A stretch of DNA of 35,893 nucleotides from a bacterium (GTDB lineage: Bacteria; Elusimicrobiota; Elusimicrobia; Elusimicrobiales; UBA9959): the NCBI GenBank assembly GCA_021811185.1, contig JAJZPL010000028.1, positions 1-35,893 on the forward strand, read 5' to 3'. A model generated the notes under the pieces. The model did not search any database, had not been told where the DNA came from, and saw only the letters and a list, made by a program, of their open reading frames with translations. Positions 7,668-15,635 of the stretch are shown here, piece by piece; positions within the stretch are counted from its first letter, which is position 1; each line of letters opens with the position of its first letter. The translations under genes and the position numbers were made by a program.

Positions 7668-8690
7668 ATGGTGAACGGGGAGCGCTACGCGCGCCAGACC
7701 GTACTGGACCGGATCGGGGCGGCGGGCCAGGAAAAGCTCGCCGCAAGCTCCGTGCTGGTGCTCGGCTGCGGGGCCCTGGGCAGCGCCCAGGCCGAACTCC
7801 TCGCCCGCGCCGGCGTAGGCCGCCTGATCCTGGCCGACCGGGACATCCTGGAACTCCACAACTTGCAGTCGCAACTCCTTTACGACGAGAAAGATGTCCG
7901 GGAGCGCCTACCCAAAGCCGAGGCGGCCGCCCGCCGCCTGCGCGCGGTGAATTCCTCGATAGCGATAGAGCCCGTGGTTGCGGACGTCACCGCCGCGAAC
8001 GTCAAAGAGCTGCTGGCGCGCGCCGACCTGGCGCTGGACGCGGCCGACAATTTCGAGATCCGGTATTTACTGAACGACGCTGCGGTCAGCGCCGGCAAGC
8101 CCTGGGTGTACGGCGGCGTGCTGGGGAGCGACGGCATGGTGCTGGCGGTGCACCCCGGGCGCGGGCCCTGCCTGCGCTGCCTCTTCGAGGACCCGCCGGA
8201 GATGGGGAGCGTCCCGACCTGCAGCAGCTTCGGGGTCCTGAATACGGCGGTGGCCTGGGTGGCGGCGCTTCAGGCTACCGAAGCGCTGAAGGCGCTGTTG
8301 GGCGTTGAAGACGCCGGATTTAAATTCAGCACGCTGGATATCTGGCGGGGCACGGTCAGCTCGGTAGCCGCCGAGCGCCGCGCGGATTGCCCCTGCTGCG
8401 GCGGGCGGCGCTTCGAGTTCCTGGATTCTAAACGCGGTTCATCGTCCTCCGCCGTGTTCTGCGGCCGCAACGCGGTGCAGGTTACGCCGGAGCGCAGGCT
8501 GGCCCCGGACTTCGCGCGGCTCCGCGAGCGGCTGGCGCCCCTGGGCGCGGTCACTTTCAACGGGGTGGTGCTGGAATTCACCGGCGGCGGGCGCCGCCTG
8601 GTGGTGTTCCCCGACGGGCGCGTGCTGGTTAACGGCACCACCGATACCGCCGAGGCCCGGAGCCTCGTGGCTAAATATATAGGCAGCTAG
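7668..8690 (+). CDS. ThiF/MoeB-family E1-like adenylyltransferase with C-terminal extension
   Basis: This 340-residue enzyme has an E1-type Rossmann nucleotide site (VLGCGALGSAQAE, residues 31-43) and an acidic loop LADRDILELHNLQSQ, where canonical MoeB has NLQRQ. Structural zinc cysteines are C168/C171 and C241/C244, and the probable catalytic cysteine is C185 in PTCSSFGVL. Residues about 250-340 form an extra domain (FPDGRVLVNGTTDT) rather than a rhodanese. MoeB-type enzymes adenylate the C-terminal Gly-Gly of MoaD so that sulfur can be loaded for molybdopterin synthesis. A MoaD ending in Gly-Gly is encoded in the same operon, which makes it the likely partner. Start ATG 7668 follows AGGAG. 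ThiS activation is an alternative. Confidence 0.85.
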   Translation: MVNGERYARQTVLDRIGAAGQEKLAASSVLVLGCGALGSAQAELLARAGVGRLILADRDILELHNLQSQLLYDEKDVRERLPKAEAAARRLRAVNSSIAIEPVVADVTAANVKELLARADLALDAADNFEIRYLLNDAAVSAGKPWVYGGVLGSDGMVLAVHPGRGPCLRCLFEDPPEMGSVPTCSSFGVLNTAVAWVAALQATEALKALLGVEDAGFKFSTLDIWRGTVSSVAAERRADCPCCGGRRFEFLDSKRGSSSSAVFCGRNAVQVTPERRLAPDFARLRERLAPLGAVTFNGVVLEFTGGGRRLVVFPDGRVLVNGTTDTAEARSLVAKYIGS

Positions 8691-8699
8691 GAGTCGTGT

Positions 8700-10100
8700 A
8701 TGTCGAGTTTCATCCTTAACCAGCGAGTGATCTCCACGGACGAACGTCCCGGCATGGTGCTGCTGGAATTCATCCGCGGCGTGGCCTGCCTGTCGGGCAC
8801 CAAGGAAGCCTGCCGCGAAGGCGAATGCGGCGCCTGCACCGTGCTGGTGGGGGCGAAGCAGGCCGACGGCAGCGTGGCCTATAAGGCCTGCGCCTCCTGC
8901 CTGCTGCCGATCGGCGACGTTGATGGCTGCCACATCGTCACCGTGGAGGGCCTCATAGGCGAGCCCCTTACGCTGGTCCAGCGGCTCATCGTCGAAAACA
9001 ACGCTTCGCAGTGCGGTTTCTGCACGCCCGGCATCGTGCTGTCCCTTACCGGCTTCTGCCTGGGGAGCCCTGCCCTTTCTTACGAGGACGCCGTGGACGC
9101 GCTGGACGGCAATATCTGCCGCTGCACTGGCTACGTTTCCATCCGCAACGCCGCGCGCGCGCTGTGCGAAAGGCTGTCCGGGGTGGATACCGATCCGGCC
9201 GAACGTTTTGAAGCGCTGGTTGACGCGGGCGTGGTGCCTGAATATTTCCGCGCTATCCCGGACCAGCTGGCCCAGCTGCGCACGGAGCCCAGACCGGCCG
9301 GCGAGAACGCGGTGCTGGTGGCCGGCGGCACGGACCTGTTCGTGCAGCGGCCCGAGCAGCTGCTCGAAAGCGAGCTTTGCTTCCTGTCCGACCGCTGCGA
9401 TCTTAACTATGTCCGCGCCGAAGGAGAGGCCCTGCGCGTGGGCGGCGCGGTCACTATCGAAGATTTCCGCAGGTCCGCCCCCGTGCAAAAGCATTTCCCG
9501 GGGGTGGCGCACGACCTGCTGCGGCATTCTTCCACGCTGCTGCGCAATAAGGCCACGCTCACCGGCAATATCGTCAACGCCTCGCCCATCGGGGACGCCG
9601 CCATCATCCTGCTGGCGCTCGACGCGCGGCTGGTGATAGAGAACCGCGGCGGGGGCAAGCGCGAAGTGCCGCTCTCGAAGTTTTTCCTGGGGTACAAAAA
9701 AACGGACCTGGCCTGCGGCGAGTTGATAAGCGAGATAGTGATCCCGCTGCTGCCGGCCGGCGCCCGCTACCATTTCGAGAAAGTCTCCAACCGGGCCACG
9801 CTCGACATTGCGGCGGTCAACACCGCGCTGCGCCTGGCTACCGGCCCCGACGGCGCCATTACCGGCATAGACCTGGCCGCCGGAGGCGTTGGGCCCACCC
9901 CGCTCCTGATAGGCGGCCTTGAGGCTTTTTACGGCCGCAAGCCGGATGCGGAGACCGCTGACGCCATAGCCAAAGCGGCCGAGGCCGCGGCAAAACCTAT
10001 AGACGATATCCGCGGTTCCGCCGCTTATAAAAAACTGCTGCTGGGCCAGCTGGTGCGCGTTCATTTCGCGGCGCCGGCCGCGGCGGGGGAGGCTGTATGA
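8700..10100 (+). CDS. Xanthine dehydrogenase-type small subunit: [2Fe-2S] domains fused to FAD domain
   Basis: The 466-residue protein joins two ferredoxin-type modules to a molybdopterin-dehydrogenase FAD domain, as in bacterial XdhA. Cluster ligands are C38, C43, C46 and C67 for the plant-type [2Fe-2S] site, and C105, C108, C140 and C142 for the helical one. The FAD domain starts near residue 195 with LVAGGTDLFVQ and has LRNKATLTGNIVNASPIGD. It carries electrons from the molybdenum site to FAD and an acceptor in the cytoplasm. Start ATG 8700 follows TAGGAG, and the stop overlaps the next gene as ATGA. The fused layout differs from the separate subunits in the minus-strand operon. Confidence 0.93.
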   Translation: MSSFILNQRVISTDERPGMVLLEFIRGVACLSGTKEACREGECGACTVLVGAKQADGSVAYKACASCLLPIGDVDGCHIVTVEGLIGEPLTLVQRLIVENNASQCGFCTPGIVLSLTGFCLGSPALSYEDAVDALDGNICRCTGYVSIRNAARALCERLSGVDTDPAERFEALVDAGVVPEYFRAIPDQLAQLRTEPRPAGENAVLVAGGTDLFVQRPEQLLESELCFLSDRCDLNYVRAEGEALRVGGAVTIEDFRRSAPVQKHFPGVAHDLLRHSSTLLRNKATLTGNIVNASPIGDAAIILLALDARLVIENRGGGKREVPLSKFFLGYKKTDLACGELISEIVIPLLPAGARYHFEKVSNRATLDIAAVNTALRLATGPDGAITGIDLAAGGVGPTPLLIGGLEAFYGRKPDAETADAIAKAAEAAAKPIDDIRGSAAYKKLLLGQLVRVHFAAPAAAGEAV

Positions 10101-12367
10101 AGAACGGCGACATGAACATGCACGTACGCGGCACGTCGCGCTTCGTCGACGACATTCCCGCTCCCGAGGGCTGCCTGCACGCGGTCCTTTATATGTCCCC
10201 GGTCGCCCGGGGTAAAATAGTTTCCCTCGATGTCTCCAGGGCCGCCGGCGCTAAAGGCGTAGTAGCGGTCTACACGCACCGCGACGTGCCGGGCCTGAAC
10301 CAGGTGGGCCATGTGCTGAAGGACCAGCCTTTGCTGGCCGTGGACAGCGTGGAATACATCGGCCAGCCCATAGCGCTGGTGGTGGCCGACACGCCGCGCA
10401 ACGCGCAGCGCGCCGTTAAACTCATCAGCGCCGATATAGAAAAACTCGAAGCGGTGTTCGACCCGCGCGAGGCGGCCGCGAAAGGGCTGGTCCACGGCGC
10501 CAGGCGAGTCCTCGTCAACGGCGAGCCCGAGGCGGCTTTCGCCAAGTGCAAATACGTGGCGCAGGGGCGGCTCTCCAGCGGCCCGCAGGAACATTTTTAT
10601 TTCGAGACCCAGCGCGCTCTTGCGGTGCCTGGCGAACATGACACCATCAAGGTGCATGCCAGCGCACAGTCCCCCGGCGCTTTCCACCGCCATCTCGCCG
10701 AAGTGCTGGGCATCCCTATGCACAAGGTCGAGCTCGACATCCGCCGGCTGGGCGGCGGTTTCGGCGGCAAAGAGTCTACGGCGGTCTGGATCGTAGCGCC
10801 CGCTATGGCCGCTTTCCTGCTCAAGCGCCCCGTCAAACTGGTGCTGGACCGCAACGAGGACATCGCCACCACCGGCAAGCGCCACGCCTACGAGTACGAC
10901 TACAAGCTGGGCCTTGACGCCGAGGGGAAGATCCTGGCCTACCAGATAGATCTCTTCCAGCATGCCGGCGCGTGCGCCGATATTTCGCTGGCCGTGCTAG
11001 GACGTTCTTTCCTGCACGTCTCCGGCTCTTACAATATTCCCAACATCCGCATTACCGCGTTAAGCTGCCGCACCAATATCCCGCCGAACAACGCTTTCCG
11101 CGGCTTCGGCGTGCCGCAGGGGACTTTCTCCATAGAAGCGGCGCTCAACCATGCCGCGGAACTGATGGGCGCGGACGTGGAGGCCGTTAAGCGCAGGAAC
11201 CTGGTGCGCGACGGCGACACCCTGCCTTACGGCGTAAAGCTGGACTCCGTGAACGCCGGCCGCTGCTGGGAGGCCTTGGATAAGAAGGTTGATATCGCCG
11301 CCCGCCGCGCGGCGGTCGCGGAATATAATAAGACCCATACTGATACCAAGCGCGGGCTTTCCGTGGTCCCGGTCTGTTTCGGGATCTCTTTCGCGCAGAT
11401 GGCGCTTAACCAGGCTTCCGCGCTGGTCAACATCTACGTGGACGGAAGCGTCTCGGTCAGCACCGGCGCGGTAGAGATGGGCCAGGGCGTGAACACCAAG
11501 ATCCGCGTGGTGGCCGCGCGTACGCTGGGCATTCCCGTTGAGAAGGTGCGGGTGGAGACCACCAACACCTCCCGGATCCCGAACGCTTCCCCGACGTCGG
11601 CAAGTTCGGGGGCCGACCTCAACGGCATGGCGACCAAGTTCGCCTGCGAGAAGCTCGCCGCCCGCCTGCGCGAGTTCGCGGCCCGGCACCTGGCCTGCGG
11701 CGATCCCGCCTCCGTAACGATCCGCGACGGGGACGTCTGCGTAGCCGAGAAGCGCTCGGACCTGGGCTGGGAGAAGCTGGTGGCCGCCGCGCAGTGGGCG
11801 CGCGTGGACCTGTCTGAGCACGCTTTCTACGCCACGCCGAACCTGCACTACGACCTTAAAACTGAACGCGGCCGGCCTTTCGCCTACTACAGCTATGCCG
11901 CTTCGCTGACAGAGGTTCTGCTGGACTGCGTCCGCGGCACCTATACCATCGAAGCTGTCGATGTCGTCCAGGACGTGGGCGAGTCGCTGTCGCCCGAAGT
12001 GGACCTCGGCCAGATCCACGGCGCGGTGGTGCAGGGTATCGGCTGGGCCACGCTGGAACAGATCCGCTACGGCGCCGACGGCAAGGTGCTGACCGGCGTG
12101 AACGCTTACAAGGTTCCGGACATCAAGTTCGTCCCGGAGCACTTCGACGTGGCGCTGCTGAAGGATTCCAGCAATCCTTTCGCGGTGTGCAATTCAAAGG
12201 CCATAGGCGAGCCCCCGTTCATCCATGGACTGGGCGCTTACTTCGCCATCCTGCAGGCGCTGCGCAGCGTGCGCAGAGACAAGCCCGCGCCTTCTTTGCC
12301 GCTTACGCCTGAGAAGGCCTTTATGTACCTGCACGAGCCTGTCGGCAAAGCCGGGGGCGCCAAATGA
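10097..12367 (+). CDS. Xanthine dehydrogenase-type molybdopterin-binding large subunit
   Basis: This 756-residue catalytic subunit of the xanthine oxidase family is full length for a bacterial XdhB. Active-site features visible are LGGGFGGKE ending in E226 (equivalent of the purine-binding glutamate E802 in bovine enzyme), NAFRGFG with R335 (equivalent of R880), the molybdopterin loop AVEMGQGVNTK, and KAIGEPPF with the base glutamate E705. Conservation of both the E226 and R335 positions favours a purine (xanthine or hypoxanthine) hydroxylase over an aldehyde oxidase, though substrate is not proven. It pairs with the Fe-S/FAD subunit encoded immediately upstream, and its stop overlaps moaD as ATGA. 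Confidence 0.93.
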   Translation: MKNGDMNMHVRGTSRFVDDIPAPEGCLHAVLYMSPVARGKIVSLDVSRAAGAKGVVAVYTHRDVPGLNQVGHVLKDQPLLAVDSVEYIGQPIALVVADTPRNAQRAVKLISADIEKLEAVFDPREAAAKGLVHGARRVLVNGEPEAAFAKCKYVAQGRLSSGPQEHFYFETQRALAVPGEHDTIKVHASAQSPGAFHRHLAEVLGIPMHKVELDIRRLGGGFGGKESTAVWIVAPAMAAFLLKRPVKLVLDRNEDIATTGKRHAYEYDYKLGLDAEGKILAYQIDLFQHAGACADISLAVLGRSFLHVSGSYNIPNIRITALSCRTNIPPNNAFRGFGVPQGTFSIEAALNHAAELMGADVEAVKRRNLVRDGDTLPYGVKLDSVNAGRCWEALDKKVDIAARRAAVAEYNKTHTDTKRGLSVVPVCFGISFAQMALNQASALVNIYVDGSVSVSTGAVEMGQGVNTKIRVVAARTLGIPVEKVRVETTNTSRIPNASPTSASSGADLNGMATKFACEKLAARLREFAARHLACGDPASVTIRDGDVCVAEKRSDLGWEKLVAAAQWARVDLSEHAFYATPNLHYDLKTERGRPFAYYSYAASLTEVLLDCVRGTYTIEAVDVVQDVGESLSPEVDLGQIHGAVVQGIGWATLEQIRYGADGKVLTGVNAYKVPDIKFVPEHFDVALLKDSSNPFAVCNSKAIGEPPFIHGLGAYFAILQALRSVRRDKPAPSLPLTPEKAFMYLHEPVGKAGGAK

Positions 12368-12609
12368 AGAAGAAAATAACGGTGCGCTACTTCGCCCTGA
12401 TAGGCGAGCGCCGCGGCACGCAGACCGAGGCTTACGAAACGGAGGCCGGCACCGCCCGGGAGCTGCTGCACGAGCTGCAGGAGAACAAGGCCATCCCGCT
12501 CACCACCAACATCTCCAAGGCCTCCATCAACGACAAATTCGTCGACTGGGATGCCCCCATCAGCGACGGGGACCTTGTAACGCTGCTCTCGCCTTTCTCG
12601 GGGGGGTAG
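12364..12609 (+). CDS. moaD: MoaD/ThiS-like sulfur carrier protein (ubiquitin fold)
   Basis: This 81-residue protein begins with the MoaD-type strand ITVRYFALIGERRG and ends in SPFSGG. The C-terminal Gly-Gly is the site that MoeB adenylates and that carries the thiocarboxylate sulfur. VDWDAPISDGDLVTLLSPF matches the conserved C-terminal half of MoaD (usual length about 80). It overlaps the large subunit by four bases (ATGA), so it is made with the hydroxylase. No moaE, moaA or moaC is in the window, so either these lie elsewhere or this is a dedicated carrier. The TAG stop coincides with the first base of a palindromic repeat element. Confidence 0.88.
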   Translation: MKKKITVRYFALIGERRGTQTEAYETEAGTARELLHELQENKAIPLTTNISKASINDKFVDWDAPISDGDLVTLLSPFSGG

Positions 12610-12714
12610 TGGGGTCAGGTCTTGAATCTTGACAAGCAATGCCGCCGGGAAAGACCGGCGGTTTTGCTTTGTAGGCTATTGCTTGAAATGTCAAGATTCA
12701 AGACCTGACCCCAC
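12609..12714. mobile_element. Palindromic REP/MITE-like element with 26-bp perfect terminal inverted repeats
   Basis: The arm at 12609-12634 is the exact reverse complement of 12689-12714 (26 of 26 bases). It has the core GGGGTCAGGTCTTGAATC. Inside are two further matched pairs: AAGCAAT at 12634-12640 with ATTGCTT at 12678-12684, and CCGCCGG at 12642-12648 with CCGGCGG at 12655-12661, followed by TTTT. No transposase is encoded. I recall similar termini flanking REP-associated (IS200-like) tyrosine transposases in unrelated bacteria, but could not check this here. The element begins on the last base of the moaD stop and lies between convergent operons, so it may also act as a bidirectional terminator. 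Confidence 0.75.
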
Positions 12715-12724
12715 CTGAAATAAG

Positions 12725-12756
12725 ACCGCCGCCGCATCTTGAAATGCGGCGGCGGT
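12725..12756. terminator. Bidirectional stem-loop terminator between convergent operons
   Basis: A 13-bp perfect GC-rich stem pairs 12725-12737 with 12744-12756 around the 6-base loop CTTGAA. AAATA lies on the left and TATTT on the right, giving short A/T tracts for both directions. It lies 19 bases beyond the end of the minus-strand molybdopterin subunit gene. Confidence 0.75.
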
Positions 12757-12774
12757 TATTTACGTCCAGGTCCT

Positions 12775-15111
12775 CTATTTCTTTCCGACGGCCTGGATGG
12801 CCTTCAGCACCCTTTCGGGGGTGAATGGGAACTCGCGCACGCGGGCGCCGGTGGCGTTGTAGATGGCGTTCGCGAACACCGGGGCCGCGCCGTTGATGGA
12901 GATCTCCGACACGCTCTTGGCGCCGAAGGGCCCGGTGTCCTCGTAGGACGGCACCAGGATGGACTTTACCGGCGGGCGGTCGCGCATGGAGTAGATGTGG
13001 TAGTCGGAGAACGACGCGTTCATCATCTTTCCGTTCTCGAACAGGTACTCCTCGGTCAGCGCGTAGCTGATGCCGTTCAGCGTGCCGCCGTCGGTCTGGC
13101 CTTCGCAGAGGGCCGGGTTCACCGCGGTGCCGCAGTCTATCGTGGAGATGTAGTTCAGCACCTTGATGAAGCCGGTCAGCGTGTCCACTTCGATCTCGGC
13201 GAAGTGGGCGGCGAACGGCGGGGGGGACTTCTTGGTGATGTGCGAGGCCGTGCCGATGATCTGGTACTGGTTCTTCTGGTACAGCGAATACTTGGCGATG
13301 TCGCCGTACGAGACTTTCTTGGAACCGTCGGCGCTGAGGACGTGCGAGTCCTCGCAATGCACTTCTTCCACCTTCAGCCCCAGCATTTCGGCGCCGGTGT
13401 TGAGGATCTGGCGCTTGGCGTCGGCCGCGGCTTTGCGGGCGGCTTCACCCGACAGGTAGGTGGTGGACGAGGCGTAGGCGCCCACGTCGAATGGCGTCAT
13501 ATCCGTGTCGGAGGAGTACACGATCATCTTGTCGGTGGTCGTCTCCAGCTCCTCGGCGGCGATCTGGGCCAGCACGGTGTCCGAGCCGGTGCCCAGGTCG
13601 GTGGCCCCGACGTTCAGGTTGAACGAGCCGTCGTCGTTGATCTTGATCATCGCGCCGCCCATGTCGATGTCCGGGATGGACGAGCCCTGCATCAGGCACG
13701 CCATGCCGAAACCGCGGCGGAAGCGGCCGGTCTTGCCGCGCCAGTCGGCGCGGTTCTTCCAGCCCACTGCCTCGGCGCCCTGCACGATGCATTCGGCGAG
13801 CGCGTTGGAGCCCACGGTCATGGGGGTGCCTTCGCGGCCTTCGCCCAGCGCGGCGAAGATGGGCGAGCCCTCTCCGGACTTTATATGGTTCATCTGGCGG
13901 AACTTCATCGGGTCCATGCCGATAGCCTCGGCCATCTCGTCCATGACGGATTCCATGGCGAAGAAGGCCTGCGTGGCCCCGAAGCCGCGGTAGGCGCCGG
14001 CCACGGGCAGGTTGGTGTAGTAGGACTTGCCGTCGAAGTGGATGTTGTCGCAGTGGTAGAGCGGCAGCACCTTGGAGCCGGCGCAGGAGACCACGGTGAG
14101 GCCGTGGCCGCCGTAGGCGCCGGTATTGTTGATGGCGTCCATGCCGATAGCGGTGATGGTACCGTCCTTCTTGACGCCGGCGCGGATGCGCACGCGGAAA
14201 GGATGGCGGGTGCGGCCGGTGCGGAAGGTCTCCTCGCGGTTGAATTGCCAGAAGCAGGGGCGGCTGGTGCGCAGCGCGAACATTGCCACCACGTCTTCCA
14301 GCAGGATCTCCTGCTTGCAGCCGAAGCCGCCGCCGATGCGGGGCTTGATGACGCGGATCTGCTGCACCGGGATGCCCAGCGTCAGCGCCACGATGCGCCG
14401 GCAATGGAACGGCACCTGTGTGGAGGTGGTGATGACGATGCGGCCCGAAGAGGCACGCTGGGCCAGGGAGGTGTAAGGTTCGATGGGGCAGTGCTGGGCG
14501 TAGGGGGTCTCGAAGGTTTCGTCGAAGGTGAAGTCCGCGGACTTCATGCCTTTCTCGAAGTCGCCGGCCTCGCAGGCCACGTGCGCCACCAGGTTCTTCT
14601 TGGGTTCGTATGGGATCGGGATGGGGACGTGGGCTTCTTTCTCGTCGTGGATGACCGGGGCGCCGGGGGCCATGGCCTCGTCCAGCGTGAAGACGGGCTT
14701 CAATACCTCGTATTCCACCTTTATCGCGGCGAGGGCGGCCAGCGCCTGCTCCTCGGTCTCGGCGGCTACGGCGGCCACGCGGTCGCCCACGAAGCGCACC
14801 TTATTGTCGAACATGAAGGTGTCGTAAGGGGAGGGTTCGGGGAAGCCCTGGCCGGCGGTGCAGTGGACGTTCCGCGGCACGTTGCCGTGCCACAGCACGC
14901 CTTTCACGCCGGGCATCTTCTCGGCGGCCGTAACGTCCATGGCCTTGATGCGGGCGTGCGCATGCGGGCTCCAGAGCATCTTTACTACCAGGGCGTTGCG
15001 CGGCACGAAGTCGGCCACGTAGGAGTCCTTGCCGAGGGCGAGCTGGAGGGCGTCGATCTTGGTGACGGAATGGTTTACCTGCTTGAATTTCTTGGCGCGT
15101 TCGTCTTTCAT
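12775..15111 (-). CDS. Second xanthine dehydrogenase-family molybdopterin-binding subunit
   Basis: This 778-residue catalytic subunit is only distantly similar to the plus-strand one. Visible active-site motifs are RIGGGFGCKQE with Q267 at the purine-glutamate position (a glutamine is also found in E. coli XdhA-type enzymes), AGAYRGFG with R375, and GAKSVSEISING with the base glutamate E736. GAYASSTTYLSGEAA resembles XdhA/XdhD-like and hydroxybenzoyl-CoA reductase-like enzymes. The substrate may be a purine, N-heterocycle or aldehyde, and I cannot decide between them. The frame is open upstream to 15333, but ATG at 15111 is chosen because AAGGAACG precedes it and the extension overlaps the [2Fe-2S] gene. 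It is the last gene of a three-gene operon, 11 bases after the [2Fe-2S] stop. Confidence 0.92.
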   Translation of the reverse strand: MKDERAKKFKQVNHSVTKIDALQLALGKDSYVADFVPRNALVVKMLWSPHAHARIKAMDVTAAEKMPGVKGVLWHGNVPRNVHCTAGQGFPEPSPYDTFMFDNKVRFVGDRVAAVAAETEEQALAALAAIKVEYEVLKPVFTLDEAMAPGAPVIHDEKEAHVPIPIPYEPKKNLVAHVACEAGDFEKGMKSADFTFDETFETPYAQHCPIEPYTSLAQRASSGRIVITTSTQVPFHCRRIVALTLGIPVQQIRVIKPRIGGGFGCKQEILLEDVVAMFALRTSRPCFWQFNREETFRTGRTRHPFRVRIRAGVKKDGTITAIGMDAINNTGAYGGHGLTVVSCAGSKVLPLYHCDNIHFDGKSYYTNLPVAGAYRGFGATQAFFAMESVMDEMAEAIGMDPMKFRQMNHIKSGEGSPIFAALGEGREGTPMTVGSNALAECIVQGAEAVGWKNRADWRGKTGRFRRGFGMACLMQGSSIPDIDMGGAMIKINDDGSFNLNVGATDLGTGSDTVLAQIAAEELETTTDKMIVYSSDTDMTPFDVGAYASSTTYLSGEAARKAAADAKRQILNTGAEMLGLKVEEVHCEDSHVLSADGSKKVSYGDIAKYSLYQKNQYQIIGTASHITKKSPPPFAAHFAEIEVDTLTGFIKVLNYISTIDCGTAVNPALCEGQTDGGTLNGISYALTEEYLFENGKMMNASFSDYHIYSMRDRPPVKSILVPSYEDTGPFGAKSVSEISINGAAPVFANAIYNATGARVREFPFTPERVLKAIQAVGKK

Positions 15112-15122
15112 GGGTTCGTTCC

Positions 15123-15635
15123 TTAATGCTTGTGGCCGTGCGGTTCGGGGACGGGTTTGCCGGCGGCGCGGCGGTCCAGGACCTTGCGCAGCGCTATCCA
15201 GATCTTCTCGTAGCCGGTGCAGCGGCAGAGGTTGCCGTCCATGTACTCGCGGACGATCTCGTCCTCGAACACGGTCTCGGTCTCCATCAGCGCGGTGGCG
15301 CTCATCACCATGCCGGGGATGCAGTAACCGCACTGCACGGCGCCGGCCGCTATCAGCTCCTTCTGGAACTCGGCGGGTTCTTCGAAGGTGCCGGCGCTCT
15401 CGATGGTGCGCACGCTGCGGCCTTCGGCCTGCTTGGCGTACAGCAGGCAGCCGTAGACGGCCCTGCCGTCCACGATGACGGTGCAGGCGCCGCAGGTGCC
15501 CTGCCCGCAGCCGAACTTGGTGCCGCGGTAGCCTTCGCGGCGCAGCAGCGCGAGCAGCTTCTCGTCGGGCTCGGTGGCGAAGGTCTTGAGCTCGCCGTTA
15601 AGGGTGAAAGAAACGGTGTTCTGGTCAGGCTTCAT
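15123..15635 (-). CDS. Xanthine dehydrogenase-family [2Fe-2S] subunit
   Basis: The 170-residue protein has the two-module ferredoxin layout of XdhC(E. coli)/CoxS-type subunits. C43, C48, C51 and C63 (FGCGQGTCGAC) hold the plant-type cluster, and C102, C105, C137 and C139 (QCGYCIPG, NLCRCTGY) hold the second. It passes electrons between the molybdenum and FAD subunits. It ends in a histidine-rich HGHKH tail. ATG at 15635 is chosen because GGGAGG lies 10 bases upstream and the longer frame overlaps the FAD gene. Its start shares one base with the FAD-subunit stop (TAATG), indicating translational coupling. Confidence 0.93.
   Translation of the reverse strand: MKPDQNTVSFTLNGELKTFATEPDEKLLALLRREGYRGTKFGCGQGTCGACTVIVDGRAVYGCLLYAKQAEGRSVRTIESAGTFEEPAEFQKELIAAGAVQCGYCIPGMVMSATALMETETVFEDEIVREYMDGNLCRCTGYEKIWIALRKVLDRRAAGKPVPEPHGHKH

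Noticed and set aside
8439..10064. Long minus-strand open frame opposite the fused Fe-S/FAD subunit
   Set aside because: The plus strand encodes clear cluster and FAD motifs across this span. The antisense product shows no recognisable motif.
12364..12639. Small open frames around the moaD end and the palindromic element
   Set aside because: They are alternative frames of moaD or run into the inverted repeat, without ribosome sites.
12739..15126. Long plus-strand open frame of 795 codons opposite the second molybdopterin subunit
   Set aside because: It is an antisense shadow of a well-conserved gene in GC-rich DNA. Its product is low-complexity Gly/Val/His/Leu with no family motif.
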